Assembly: GCA_029262035.1 (NCBI GenBank) | Contig: JAJDAE010000087.1 | Location: 1-41,578, forward strand | Direction of reading: 5' to 3' | DNA length: 41,578 nt | Source of the DNA: Candidatus Zhuqueibacterota bacterium | GTDB taxonomy: Bacteria > Zhuqueibacterota > Zhuqueibacteria > Oceanimicrobiales > Oceanimicrobiaceae | Shown: one piece after another, positions 23,417 through 35,662 of the stretch | Numbering within the stretch: the first letter of the stretch is position 1 | Layout: each line of letters opens with the position of its first letter | Position numbers and translations under genes: made by a program | Notes under the pieces: model-generated | Told to the model about the DNA's origin: nothing | What the model saw: only the letters and a program-made list of their open reading frames with translations | The model's database searches: none

Positions 23417-24434
23417 ATTTGTTGCTCTTTCTCTGTGAGAGCTTCTAGACTCTTCTTAATTAAATAACCTAAATAAGCTTCGTCACGATTCAAAATTCCG
23501 AGTCGATTGTTGGTCATATGCACGTGGCTAACTAGAATCGACCAGATGAGTTGACGAGATTCTGGGATACCCAGCTTTAGGTTCACCTGAGCCCTACTTG
23601 GATAACTTAGAGTACCTGCTTGCTGCGCTTGTCGTAATTCATCACCGATTTTCAATATGCCTTGAATCCAAAGGTTGAGCCACTCATGTTCAAAGGTCAT
23701 TTGATTTTCAAGCGCGTCCCACAACGTTTCGTGAAATGGGATAAGCTGAGCTTTCTGTAAGTGGAATTGTTTCTCAAAAGAATCTATTACCTCTTTTCTG
23801 CGATCCGTGGAATTTTCTACCGGTTGTTTCTTTTCATAGTCATAGAGCCCTAATCCCCAGCCAAACCAGTTTTCAAAAAGTGCGGTATAAAATGCCGTCA
23901 CCTCTTCTAAGTTCATGCCTATGGCATGAACAAAAGCCAGATGCAATTGAATAGCCGCTCCCAACGCTCTTTCGTAACTCCAGTTTTGCGATTTGGCAAG
24001 GATGGCCAGTACAGCTTCTGAAGAGGCCTGAAACTGCTTTTCTGCAGTCAGAATGCCGTGTAGTCCGCCATAGCGCTCCATTTCGGGTTCGTACGAGATG
24101 TACTGGATAGAGTTATTTGTGAACCAAGACTGTGCGGCGGGTAGCTCTTTTATCCATCCAGGTTCAACTCTTTGACTCGGATTTGCACTAAAGTAGTTTA
24201 GAAAATGAGCATCAAGCTTTGGTTTTAGCTTATTTTTGAGGGTGGTTATATTCCCTTTAAAGCGCAGACGGACATGTGGTCCTCGTTCCCAGTAACGGAT
24301 AAAAAAGAACTGCTCTGCAAGGCCACTCGCGAGTGTTGAATCTACGAACGGTTTGATGGCATCAACCAGCAAACGCTCCCACGGCTCAGCGTAATAGAGA
24401 TAGGCGGCCAGCCAGCTTTTGTTAGCGGATTCCA

Positions 24435-24435
<1 letters not shown>
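23413..24435 (-). CDS. split dehydratase, elimination subunit (SpaB_C / thiopeptide-type domain)
   Basis: The protein has 340 residues. It opens with WLAAYLYYAEPWERLLVDAIKP and FFFIRYWERGPHVRLRFKG, the hallmark of the C-terminal domain of class I dehydratases, which removes glutamate from glutamylated Ser/Thr to give Dha/Dhb. In nisin-type LanB it is fused to the glutamylation domain. Here it is a separate gene, as in thiopeptide and pinensin-type clusters. GTG 24435 overlaps the preceding stop by one base (TAGTG), which indicates translational coupling, so the two halves are made together and presumably form a complex. Confidence 0.9.
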
Positions 24436-27650
<3,215 letters not shown>

Positions 27651-27654
27651 TTTT

Positions 27655-28980
27655 TCATCCGGTCGAATCAGTTAAAATTGCCCGCAGTTGGTTGAATATT
27701 CTCTCAAACAAACGCATTTCTTCGGTCACGATTTCTGCTGTACCTTGCATGCCTTGCTTAAATTCAAGATTTTTGTTGTAGCTGGTAGACAAACCTTCGG
27801 AAAGACGCACGGAGATGCTTTCAATATTCGCGCGTGTGACAAGCGAAATCTGTGTTACCTCGCCAGCAACCACACCGAATTCCCGGAAGGGGTAGCTGTC
27901 GAACTTAATGTTGACTCTTTGTCCTTCTTCGACTTTGCCGGCTCCAGTGCCTGGCAACTCGATTTTACCCAGAATATCCTCCGAACCAGGCACTACTGTC
28001 AGCACCTCTTCACCGGCGTTTACATACTGGTTGTCACTCCAGAAGCTGAAAAAAGAAATCTGACCGGCCACTGGTGCTCGCAAAACATAACGGTGTTCCC
28101 AATCGGCAAGTGCTGTTTGTAACCGTTTAAAGCTCTGCTGCATGCCGAGGGTAAGCCGACGCTCGTTTTCTTCGAGCTGAAAGCGGAGGTCGAGCAGAGC
28201 CTTTTGATAAACGATTAACTGCAGGTCGTTGTTGACGATAGTGGTCTCAGCCGATTCCATCGCGTGCTTTTTCTGCAGATAGGCCTCCTCGGCGCTGCCA
28301 ATCTCGAGCTCGGATATAAGATTTTTCTGAAATAGGGTGCGGCTTTTGTCGAGCTTACTGTCGGCCAGCCGGAGATCCTCAGTGGTCAAATCGCGCTGGT
28401 TGTGCAACCTTACCCCTAACTGATAATGTTTCTCAATCTGATTTTCAATGCCGGAGATACGGCGGGCGTTATAGTCAGTGGCATGAAGGAATTGATATTC
28501 ATCGACCTGTTGCAAAAAGTCAAGCCAGGCGCTCTGAATATCACCGAGTTCGACCCTACTCTCAAAGCTCTGCTGCAACATGTCTTCAGGGGTATGTGTG
28601 ATTGTGCTCAAAGAGTCGAGAATCAGCCGCAATGCCATAACATCCATCAGGCGTGCTGTACTCTCGATTGCGGCGAGATAGTCACCGCTAGCAACTTCGG
28701 CCTTTTCGGTGACAAACAGACTATCTAATTTACCAGAGGAACGCGCCACTACTGGCGATGGCGGTGTTTGGGTTGTAATGGTAATGCGTGCCGAGATGAT
28801 ATCTGGATATTTGATGAGCCAGGTAGCTCCGAGCATTAGGGCAACCGCCCCAATCACAATGGTAATGCCGGAACGAATAATCCAATGCGGAATATAACTC
28901 AGAATATCCTGAACCGCTTCGCTTCGAATTTCTAAGCCACTGTTGGTCGCAGCTGTTTTTGGTTCTACCATTGTATTCAT
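27655..28980 (-). CDS. HlyD-family membrane fusion protein
   Basis: The protein has 441 residues. There is a cytosolic N-terminus, one transmembrane helix at about 36-60 (IRSGITIVIGAVALMLGATWLI), a lipoyl/barrel-sandwich half-motif (VVARSSGKLDSLFV), a long coiled coil (about 180-300), and the returning segment YVLRAPVAGQISF with the beta-barrel ELPGTGAGKVEEGQRVNIKFDSYPF. It would bridge the ABC exporter encoded just upstream (4-base ATGA overlap) to an outer-membrane channel, as expected for a Gram-negative envelope. No TolC-like gene is in the window. Confidence 0.92.
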   Translation of the reverse strand: MNTMVEPKTAATNSGLEIRSEAVQDILSYIPHWIIRSGITIVIGAVALMLGATWLIKYPDIISARITITTQTPPSPVVARSSGKLDSLFVTEKAEVASGDYLAAIESTARLMDVMALRLILDSLSTITHTPEDMLQQSFESRVELGDIQSAWLDFLQQVDEYQFLHATDYNARRISGIENQIEKHYQLGVRLHNQRDLTTEDLRLADSKLDKSRTLFQKNLISELEIGSAEEAYLQKKHAMESAETTIVNNDLQLIVYQKALLDLRFQLEENERRLTLGMQQSFKRLQTALADWEHRYVLRAPVAGQISFFSFWSDNQYVNAGEEVLTVVPGSEDILGKIELPGTGAGKVEEGQRVNIKFDSYPFREFGVVAGEVTQISLVTRANIESISVRLSEGLSTSYNKNLEFKQGMQGTAEIVTEEMRLFERIFNQLRAILTDSTG

Positions 28981-31175
28981 TTTCCCAACTCAAGCTGATT
29001 TTTTACCAAATTGAAATAGGCTCCATGCGCGACGACGAGTTCTTCGTGAGTGCCGCGCTCAACAACCCGGCCTTCATCAAGTACAACCACCTGATCGGCA
29101 TGTTTAACCGTGCTGAGGCGATGTGCCACAATCACGACTGTCCGGCCATCAAAAAAACGTTCCAGTTTTTCGATAATTTCCCGTTCGTTGTTGGCGTCCA
29201 GAGCACTGGTGGCTTCGTCGAAAAAAATGAACTCTGGATTTTTATAAACCGCACGCGCAATCAGGATGCGCTGACGTTGTCCAACAGAGAGACCATGACC
29301 ATCCATTCCGAGTTTTGTATTGTACATCAATGGCAGTGACTCGATGTGTGCACGGATGTTGGCCATTTCAGCCGCTTGCACAAGCTTCGTGGTGTCAATA
29401 CGCTCATCGCCCGGCGCTATATTCTTAGCAACAGTGTCTGAAAAAATATAACCGTCCTGCATTACAACACCGCAGTTCGCACGCCACACCTTACCGCTGA
29501 TCTGTCCTAAATCCGTATCTCCCAATTTAACCTTACCAATTGTTGGTGCATAAAACTTAAGCAGTAATTTAATGAGCGTGGTTTTGCCGCTACCGCTCGT
29601 GCCTACAATCGCGGTCACTTTCTTTTGCGGAATATTCAGACTCAAACCTTTCAACACAAAGGGCGAATGTGGACCCTCATATTGGAAATCCAGATCTTGG
29701 AGAGACAGATTTCTCTCCGACGGCAAGATAGTTATTCGTGGTGCATCGCTTGGTTCTTCGTCCGCCGCATCATGAATCTCAGCCAAACGCTCCAGGCTAA
29801 TTTTCGCATCTTGGGCACTTTGAATAAAGCCAATGAGCTGAATGATGGGAGCATTCAATTGTCCGATAATATATTGAACTGCCATCATCATACCCAGAGT
29901 CATTTGGCCGTCAACAACTGCTTTGGCCACAATAAAAGTGATGAGAATGTTCTTGAGTTCATTGAGAAAAAACGAACCGGCTTGTTGGTATTGACTTAAT
30001 GCTAATCCTTTAATTCCTACTTTGAACAGCCGTGCCTGAATGTGCTCCCATTCCCAGCGCTTCTGTTTCTCGCAGTTGTTGAGTTTGATTTCCTGCATGC
30101 CATAGATGAGTTGAATCAGACTGCTCTGGTTGGCGGAGGCCTCACTGAATCGCTTGAAATCGAGTTCACGACGCTTCTGCATAAAAATTACTATCCACAA
30201 AGTGTAAAGCACACTGCCAACAATAAAAATCATGAAGATGGTCAGATTATAGGTTACAAGAACAATGCCGTAAACCACCAGATTCACGAGAGAAAACAGA
30301 GTACTCAGCGATGTTGATGTCATGAAACTTTCGATGCGGCGATGGTCGCCAATGCGCTGTAGAATGTCACCTATCATTTTGGTGTCAAAAAACGGCATGG
30401 GCAGTTTCATTAGCTTAATGAGAAAGTCGCTAATAATGGAAATATTGATACGTGTGGTGATATGCAGCAGAATCCAGCTACGGATAAACTCAACCGAAGT
30501 CCGCCCCGCGAACAGCATAAGCTGGGCGATGAGAATGGTGTAAATGAAGCCAATATTCTGGTTGGTGATACCAAAGTCTACCAAAGACTGAGTTAGAAAA
30601 GGGAAAACTAGCCCCAATACGCTACCGAGCAGCATACCCAGAATGAGTTGCAGTAGGTATTTCTTATATGCGAACAGGTACTTGAAAAAGAAACTGAGTT
30701 TAGTGCGGCTGCCAGTGAGTTCGTCTTCGGATTCGAAGAACCTCGGCGTAGGTTCTAATGCCAGTAAAATGCCTTCGCTTTGGGCATTTTCGCCAAACGA
30801 AATCCAGCCGCGTTTAAACTCCTCTTTATTGTAGTTTACCAGCCCGTGCGCCGGGTCAGCGACGCGTATTTTGTCTTTGTGTGTGTCATAGACAACGACA
30901 AAATGATGCTGCTTCCAATGTGCAATACATGGTAATGGCACTTCGTCTATCAAGCTGTCTATCGAAGTCCGGATTGACAGAGTACGCATGCCCAAAGTCT
31001 CGGCCGCGTCGCTGATACCTAGTAATGATACACCTTCGCGGCTAATGTAGGCGCGCTCTCGCAGCGATTCCAATGAATAACTCTTGCCGTAATGTTTCGC
31101 GACCATACGCAAGCATGTCGGCCCGCAGTCCATGCTGTCTAACTGTTTGTAAAAAGGAAAACGTTTTCTTCTCAA
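28977..31175 (-). CDS. lanT: peptidase-containing ABC exporter (C39, PCAT / LanT type)
   Basis: The protein has 732 residues. The N-terminal C39 peptidase has catalytic C17 in DSMDCGPTC, H91 in KQHHFVVVYD and D107 in VADPAHG. Membrane helices span about 165-430. The nucleotide-binding domain has Walker A GTSGSGKTTL, signature LSVGQRQRILIARA, Walker B FIFFDEATSALD and the switch histidine VAHRLSTV. It would cut leaders after Gly-Gly-like sites and export the core, in keeping with GATGG/GASGG/LGG in several precursors. It is first in the - strand operon lanT-hlyD-lanB-lanB(C)-lanC. No separate immunity transporter is seen. Confidence 0.95.
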   Translation of the reverse strand: MRRKRFPFYKQLDSMDCGPTCLRMVAKHYGKSYSLESLRERAYISREGVSLLGISDAAETLGMRTLSIRTSIDSLIDEVPLPCIAHWKQHHFVVVYDTHKDKIRVADPAHGLVNYNKEEFKRGWISFGENAQSEGILLALEPTPRFFESEDELTGSRTKLSFFFKYLFAYKKYLLQLILGMLLGSVLGLVFPFLTQSLVDFGITNQNIGFIYTILIAQLMLFAGRTSVEFIRSWILLHITTRINISIISDFLIKLMKLPMPFFDTKMIGDILQRIGDHRRIESFMTSTSLSTLFSLVNLVVYGIVLVTYNLTIFMIFIVGSVLYTLWIVIFMQKRRELDFKRFSEASANQSSLIQLIYGMQEIKLNNCEKQKRWEWEHIQARLFKVGIKGLALSQYQQAGSFFLNELKNILITFIVAKAVVDGQMTLGMMMAVQYIIGQLNAPIIQLIGFIQSAQDAKISLERLAEIHDAADEEPSDAPRITILPSERNLSLQDLDFQYEGPHSPFVLKGLSLNIPQKKVTAIVGTSGSGKTTLIKLLLKFYAPTIGKVKLGDTDLGQISGKVWRANCGVVMQDGYIFSDTVAKNIAPGDERIDTTKLVQAAEMANIRAHIESLPLMYNTKLGMDGHGLSVGQRQRILIARAVYKNPEFIFFDEATSALDANNEREIIEKLERFFDGRTVVIVAHRLSTVKHADQVVVLDEGRVVERGTHEELVVAHGAYFNLVKNQLELGK

Positions 31176-31671
31176 GTTTATTCAAACGATGAAGTGAATA
31201 ATTGTGCTTATAAGTTAATGTCGTATTGGTTAGAAGATTGGGGACATTTTTTTTATCCGAGCTCTAAAAACAGATCAAATTTCTTCGCTCTTACAATTAC
31301 AGACGTGTAGGCTATTCACAAAAAATTCAAAAAGAAATAGATCAACGCTGCAACTTGTATGTGTCAAGCTTTGTTAATAGAAGAATTCAATTTACTTCTT
31401 GTTGCTGATTCCACTGCCCTATTTCATCTACCAAAAATTTTATTTAGGTTTTGTTTTCAACGGTTTTTAATTAGTACACTGAAGATATTCACCCCATACT
31501 CCGGGCTATGGGGGCGACAAATAGATTCTGTAAATTTGCGTCACAGAAATTAGGCTAGGAATCTATTTTATGAGAAAAATATATCAAAAATTACTACTAT
31601 TTGCCACCAAGACAATATGAACAGAAACTGTTATAAAGAATCCGGAGAGACGAAAGGAACAATATTGTTAG
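31176..31671. other. upstream region of the exporter operon, right inner edge of the island
   Basis: No convincing gene lies here. It must contain the promoter of the - strand lanT operon, but I cannot assign boxes. A hairpin CCCCATA/TATGGGG (31492-31513, 8-base loop CTCCGGGC) stands out in this AT-rich stretch. A 64-codon frame at 31359-31553 has no ribosome-binding site and resembles nothing I know. Confidence 0.5.
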
Positions 31672-31765
31672 AACAGCTATTTATGTCATAAAACAGTTTA
31701 GAGTCGAAGTAAAAGAACACAATAGCACCTGATTAGGAGTCAAGTGCGTTCGGGTAAAATAGAAA

Positions 31766-31795
31766 AAAGGGATATAGCAACTGCTATATCCCTTT
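31766..31795 (-). terminator. hairpin downstream of the tRNA-Pro fragment, right copy
   Basis: AAAGGGATATAGC (31766-31778) pairs perfectly with GCTATATCCCTTT (31783-31795) around a 4-base loop, in an A/T-rich setting. It corresponds to the hairpin at 7613-7639 with compensating base changes, so the structure has been kept while the sequence drifted. Confidence 0.65.
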
Positions 31796-31810
31796 AAAAC
31801 AACTATTTAG

Positions 31811-31859
31811 TCGGGGCGAAAGGATTTGAACCTTCGACCCCTTGCCCCCCAGTCAAGTG
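31811..31859 (-). pseudogene. tRNA-Pro(GGG) 3' fragment, right copy
   Basis: It matches the left fragment from the discriminator base to the anticodon stem with one difference: TCAAG has become GCAAG, which breaks the closing pair of the anticodon loop. The match stops just before the D-arm piece retained on the left (upstream is ACAATACACTTG). No 5' half is present. It is not functional alone. Confidence 0.72.
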
Positions 31860-31894
31860 TATTGTCTATAAAAAACAATAACTTACAAAGACAC

Positions 31895-31911
31895 GATTCA
31901 AGATTTGCTAC
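31895..31911 (+). repeat. 17-bp motif GATTCAAGATTTGCTAC, right copy
   Basis: It is identical to 7433-7449, which lies outside the left boundary repeat, 24.4 kb away. It sits at the outer end of the right boundary repeat. Confidence 0.6.
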
Positions 31912-31974
31912 CATTTGTTAAAAATATACGCAAGGGTGTGTGAAATTGAGACGTTATTGCCAAGCTTGCAGAGA

Positions 31975-33165
31975 TCAATTCTTCCCGGTTAAAACTTTTC
32001 TTGCTGAAAGAAAATTATAAATGTCTTCAATATCATTTTTGGTCAATTCTGGCCAATCCAGCTCCATTTTCTTCATTTTAATTTCCATATCAGGTGCATG
32101 ATTCCACATAATTTGAGTCAATTTGACCGGAGAAGTGAGTGACTCAAATTCGCTTATAGCAGGCCCTGCAGTTTCCGTTTTGGCTTTTGTATTGTGGCAT
32201 GATGCGCACCCCTTGTTATCAAAAAGTTCTTCTCCCCTGCCAACATTGCCACCGCTCTCCATAAAGTCCAGATAATATAGATAGGAAATCAAATCTCCCA
32301 TTTCCTCATCCTTAAATTTGGGCCACGCAATTTTCTTCTTTTTCATAGATACTAGCATTCTTTCCCCATGATTCCACAAAAGCCCCGCCATTTCTGTAAC
32401 GTTTCTATTAAACTCTATTTCAGTTAAATCTATCGCAATTTCACTACCTTGTCCTTGAACTGTGTGGCAATTTAAACAGCCTTTACTTTTAATTAATTCT
32501 TTGCCCTTTTGTGGATTGCCAGGGTTAGTATACATTTCTTCCGGCTGTGCATCCTTGCGCAGAATTCTGAGATAGTTTGTTAAATCAACAATATCGTCAT
32601 TCTCAAATTTTGGCCAAGGTAAATTTAATTCATGCATTTTATCTGCCATTTCCGGACCATGATTCCACATGGTCTGTGCCATAAAAAGAGGCGACACATG
32701 AGTAGGGAGCTTATCCAGCCTTGGTCCAATTTCATTGCCTATGTCACGCACTTTGTGACAGTTATAGCAGCCTTTTTCAGAGAGCAGTTTTTTACCTTTA
32801 AGTACATTGCCTGTTTTATTTAAATACCTGAGGTAATAAAGGTAAAGCATAAGTTGTTTCATTTCGTCCTCTTCAAAAACAGGCCTTTTAATATTCATCT
32901 CTGCCATCACCTCTTGCATAATGGGAGAATGGTTCCAAAGGTCTGCTGCAAGGTCAAAAGCATTGCCGTAATATTCATTCCGCCCGAGGTCCATTGCAAC
33001 CTTACCGCCCTGACCACGGATTGCATGGCAATTTTGGCATCCTTTATTTTTAAAAACTTGCCGTCCTTCCAAAGGATTCAAAGCAAATAATTCTTCTTGC
33101 GCAGTTACCGCATAATTATAAGATAAAAGAAGAATCATAACAAAGATGCTAATATTGATTTTCAT
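31975..33165 (-). CDS. tetraheme cytochrome c made of four tandem monoheme domains
   Basis: The product is 396 residues from ATG 33165, chosen because GGAGG lies 7 bases upstream and a signal peptide (INISIFVMILLLSYNYAVTAQ) starts there. Four CxxCH sites (CQNCH, CYNCH, CLNCH, CASCH) each head a domain of about 95 residues with a WNHxPxM-type motif that probably gives the Met ligand. Domains 1 and 3 share GQGxxxAxDL, and domains 2 and 4 share GP...SP...MWNH, so the protein is a duplicated pair. It is probably a periplasmic electron carrier for the Qrc-like complex. It is a paralogue of the product of 34157-35398. Confidence 0.9.
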   Translation of the reverse strand: MKINISIFVMILLLSYNYAVTAQEELFALNPLEGRQVFKNKGCQNCHAIRGQGGKVAMDLGRNEYYGNAFDLAADLWNHSPIMQEVMAEMNIKRPVFEEDEMKQLMLYLYYLRYLNKTGNVLKGKKLLSEKGCYNCHKVRDIGNEIGPRLDKLPTHVSPLFMAQTMWNHGPEMADKMHELNLPWPKFENDDIVDLTNYLRILRKDAQPEEMYTNPGNPQKGKELIKSKGCLNCHTVQGQGSEIAIDLTEIEFNRNVTEMAGLLWNHGERMLVSMKKKKIAWPKFKDEEMGDLISYLYYLDFMESGGNVGRGEELFDNKGCASCHNTKAKTETAGPAISEFESLTSPVKLTQIMWNHAPDMEIKMKKMELDWPELTKNDIEDIYNFLSARKVLTGKN

Positions 33166-33480
33166 GAGCCATTCCTCCATGTGTTATTTTGATTTGTCTA
33201 TATTACAAATAACGTGATTGTACTTCAAAGAAGATGAATAATTCCGTCATCAACAAAGAGTATGAAACGTCTGGTCTGGCTTGATTTGAGAAGTGATGAC
33301 TTAAGATATACTTTTATATTCTAATAATCATAATTTCTTTGAGGAATGATAATTGGTTACACTGACCAATAAAAGGGGCTGGCGACAAAATTGGTAACTG
33401 TTCTGATTATTTAAATTTGTTAATTATGAGAATTATCAACAACCCCATTATATATTTTCAGTTTCGTATAAAATAAAATG
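33166..33480. other. intergenic region between cytochrome genes
   Basis: No gene is seen in these 315 bases. A short hairpin ATTGGT/ACCAAT (33352-33370) may end the upstream operon, which would make the last cytochrome gene a separate transcription unit. No promoter can be placed with confidence. Confidence 0.4.
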
Positions 33481-34053
33481 CTAATCATGTTTATACTTTA
33501 ATGGAAGGTGTACGTGGGTTCCCTCGTCCTTTCTTTTTTTAAATTCAAAGGGTTCATCTTTCTTAAAAAACGGGCTTCCTTCATTGTGACAGACATCAGT
33601 ACATCTATCGCCAGTTACCGGGCTGATGAGACCTACTTTGACTATCTCCGCTAATTTGTAATTTTTATTTTTCAAAGACATGTGTTCTTTTTTCGTATAC
33701 TCGCTGCCGGCTCCATGGCACATTTCACAACTTACGCCAACTAGTTGTGGTGTTTTCTCTTCACTTTCAAAACCGCCAGCTTGCCCATAACCAGTTGTGT
33801 GGCAAGGCAAACATTCTGGATCTGTGGAATAATCTTTTTTGGGATCAAGCCCGACACCTTTCTTTTGTTCTGCCCGCTGCCCAGGCTTCAAAATTTCAAA
33901 CGCTTTAGACATATTCGTTTCCTTCCAGGATTTAAATTGCTTGAGATGGCACTTTTTGCAATTTTTGGTGCCCTTATAACCATAATCCTGTGATAAGACA
34001 GATACTGGGCTTGCTAACAAAACAATTACTACCAGAAGTAACGATTTTCTCAT
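33481..34053 (-). CDS. multiheme cytochrome c, c554-like (four heme sites)
   Basis: The product is 190 residues from ATG 34053, where GGAG lies 8 bases upstream and a signal peptide begins (RKSLLLVVIVLLASPVSVLSQ). An upstream in-frame start at 34104 would only lengthen the signal. Heme sites are CKKCH, CLPCH, CEMCH and an expanded CTDVCH. The spacing and the motif FKSWKETNMSKAF resemble cytochrome c554 and related periplasmic multihemes. It lies between the two tandem-domain cytochromes, so it is likely to be part of the same electron-transfer chain. Confidence 0.87.
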   Translation of the reverse strand: MRKSLLLVVIVLLASPVSVLSQDYGYKGTKNCKKCHLKQFKSWKETNMSKAFEILKPGQRAEQKKGVGLDPKKDYSTDPECLPCHTTGYGQAGGFESEEKTPQLVGVSCEMCHGAGSEYTKKEHMSLKNKNYKLAEIVKVGLISPVTGDRCTDVCHNEGSPFFKKDEPFEFKKRKDEGTHVHLPLKYKHD

Positions 34054-34156
34054 TGGTTCGTCTCCGTTTTCATAGTAAATACTTGAGTTAAATATCAATT
34101 GCAACTTATTGTTTCGACCAACACTTCACAATTTGTTGTCATTTAATCGGCTTGGA

Positions 34157-35398
34157 TTATCTTTGATCCTTTGCTGCTTTTTTAACACTCGTTAAACTAC
34201 TTATGAATGCATAAATATCTCGCATTTCGCTACCGGAAAATTCCGGCCATTCCATAACCTTTTCGGCTATTCTTTCTTCCATCACGGGTGCATGATTCCA
34301 CATAATTTGAGCCATGTCAATTGGAGAAACCACACTCTTGGATGTAGATAAGTCCGGGGCAAATTCACCCCCCAGGGCATCCTCGCCATGACAATTCACA
34401 CAGCCCTTTTCGGTAAATACGTTACGGCCTTTTTCATTATCACCGGGTTGGTCGGTAAACTTCAGAAAGTAAAGATAAGCAATGAGATCAGCCATTTCTT
34501 TGCCGGTAAAGCTGGGCCATTCAAGTTGTTGTTCTTCCATAATAGCCGACATTTCAGAACCATGATTCCACATCAATCCGGCAATTTCAGTAACACTTAT
34601 ATTCCAGTCTAGTTCTGTTAAATCCGGCCCTAAGTCATTTCCTTCACCTTGCATAGTATGACAGTCAAGGCATCCTTTTTGTTTGAAAATCGTTTTACCC
34701 TTTCGTGGATTGCCGGGTGACATATACACCTGCTCTATTTTGGGACTCTGGCTCGCTTTACGTATATAAGCGCTGAGATCTACAATCTCATTCTTTTCAA
34801 ATTTAGGTCGCTTTAACCCCATTTGTTGAATTTGTTTCTCCATCTCAGGACCATGGTTCCACAATGCCTGTGCCATGTAAAGAGGAGACACATATTTTCC
34901 TAATTTGTCAAAAGCGGGCGCTAAATTTCCACCCTTATCCGCGATTGAATGACAAGCAAGACAGTTTTTTTCTTTCACCAATATTTTTCCGCGATACAGA
35001 TCGCCTGGTTCACCTAAATATCGCATGTAATATAAATAGGCAATCAGTTCCATCATCTCGGTTTTTGTGAATTCCGGGTAAGATAAATCCAGTTGCCGCA
35101 TCCGGCTGAGCATTTCCGGTGCATGGTTTAACATGATGCCAGCGAGCTGCAAAAAGCTACCATAAAACTTATTTTGTCCTAAATCCGGACCGATGTCACC
35201 GCCATCGCCTTTAACAGCATGACAGGTGATGCAGCCCTTCTGCTCAAGAACAAAACGGCCTTTTAACGGATTTGTAGGAACATTAAATTCTTGTGCCCAG
35301 CTATTTTTCAGGGGAAGCCAAATAGTGACACCTGCTAGAATAAAGGCGAAGAAACTGTGTTTATTTACTCTGATAAATTTTTGACTTTTTTCTCTCAT
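34157..35398 (-). CDS. tetraheme cytochrome c made of four tandem monoheme domains (paralogue)
   Basis: The product is 413 residues from ATG 35398; the open frame begins at a TTG two codons earlier. A signal sequence (FFAFILAGVTIWLPLKNSWAQ) is followed by heme sites CITCH, CLACH, CLDCH and CVNCH. Each domain ends in a NHxPxM or WNHGxEM motif and LIAYLYYxxxL-like helices. The same A-B-A-B alternation as in 31975-33165 is visible. The gene starts 19 bases after the small membrane protein gene, so it belongs to the Qrc-like operon. Confidence 0.9.
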   Translation of the reverse strand: MREKSQKFIRVNKHSFFAFILAGVTIWLPLKNSWAQEFNVPTNPLKGRFVLEQKGCITCHAVKGDGGDIGPDLGQNKFYGSFLQLAGIMLNHAPEMLSRMRQLDLSYPEFTKTEMMELIAYLYYMRYLGEPGDLYRGKILVKEKNCLACHSIADKGGNLAPAFDKLGKYVSPLYMAQALWNHGPEMEKQIQQMGLKRPKFEKNEIVDLSAYIRKASQSPKIEQVYMSPGNPRKGKTIFKQKGCLDCHTMQGEGNDLGPDLTELDWNISVTEIAGLMWNHGSEMSAIMEEQQLEWPSFTGKEMADLIAYLYFLKFTDQPGDNEKGRNVFTEKGCVNCHGEDALGGEFAPDLSTSKSVVSPIDMAQIMWNHAPVMEERIAEKVMEWPEFSGSEMRDIYAFISSLTSVKKAAKDQR

Positions 35399-35416
35399 TT
35401 TCAATTATCCCATTTA

Positions 35417-35662
35417 TTAGAGCTCTCTTGTTTTTTTTCCTTTTTGCAAACCGACGTAGACGTATGTTAAAATTGCAGCTACCATAAAAAACACCGGTAT
35501 GGCAACAATACTTATTGCAACTGAAGCGTTAAGCGCATCGTTGAGCTTATGGGCCACCCTGATCAAATTAAAAATCCAAAGAGCCACGCTTATAACAAAT
35601 ATCCAGATGTACGTGACCGAGGCTATTTGAAGCCAATAAATAATCTTATCATTTTTCATCAT
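35417..35662 (-). CDS. small two-helix membrane protein of the respiratory operon
   Basis: An 81-residue product with two hydrophobic helices (about 8-32, WLQIASVTYIWIFVISVALWI, and about 45-70). Its start is directly adjacent to the stop of the NrfD-like gene and it precedes a cytochrome gene. In alternative complex III a small membrane subunit (ActF-like) occupies a comparable place. The sequence alone does not identify it. Confidence 0.7.
   Translation of the reverse strand: MMKNDKIIYWLQIASVTYIWIFVISVALWIFNLIRVAHKLNDALNASVAISIVAIPVFFMVAAILTYVYVGLQKGKKTREL

Larger units (their letters stand above)
31672..31914 (+). repeat. right boundary direct repeat (~245 bp, imperfect)
   Basis: The partner of 7519-7772 in the same orientation, with the same order of pieces: AACAGCTATTTA, GGAGTCAAGTG, hairpin, tRNA-Pro 3' segment, TATAAAAAACAAT, ACTTACAAAG, CAAGATTTGCTAC. 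It begins about 500 bases upstream of the exporter gene and ends 60 bases from the stop of the first respiratory cytochrome gene, so it marks the right edge of the island. Divergence between copies is concentrated outside the tRNA piece. Confidence 0.7.

Noticed and set aside
31359-31553. Open frame of 64 codons upstream of the exporter operon
   Set aside because: There is no ribosome-binding site and no recognisable motif, and it crosses a hairpin. Treated as intergenic.
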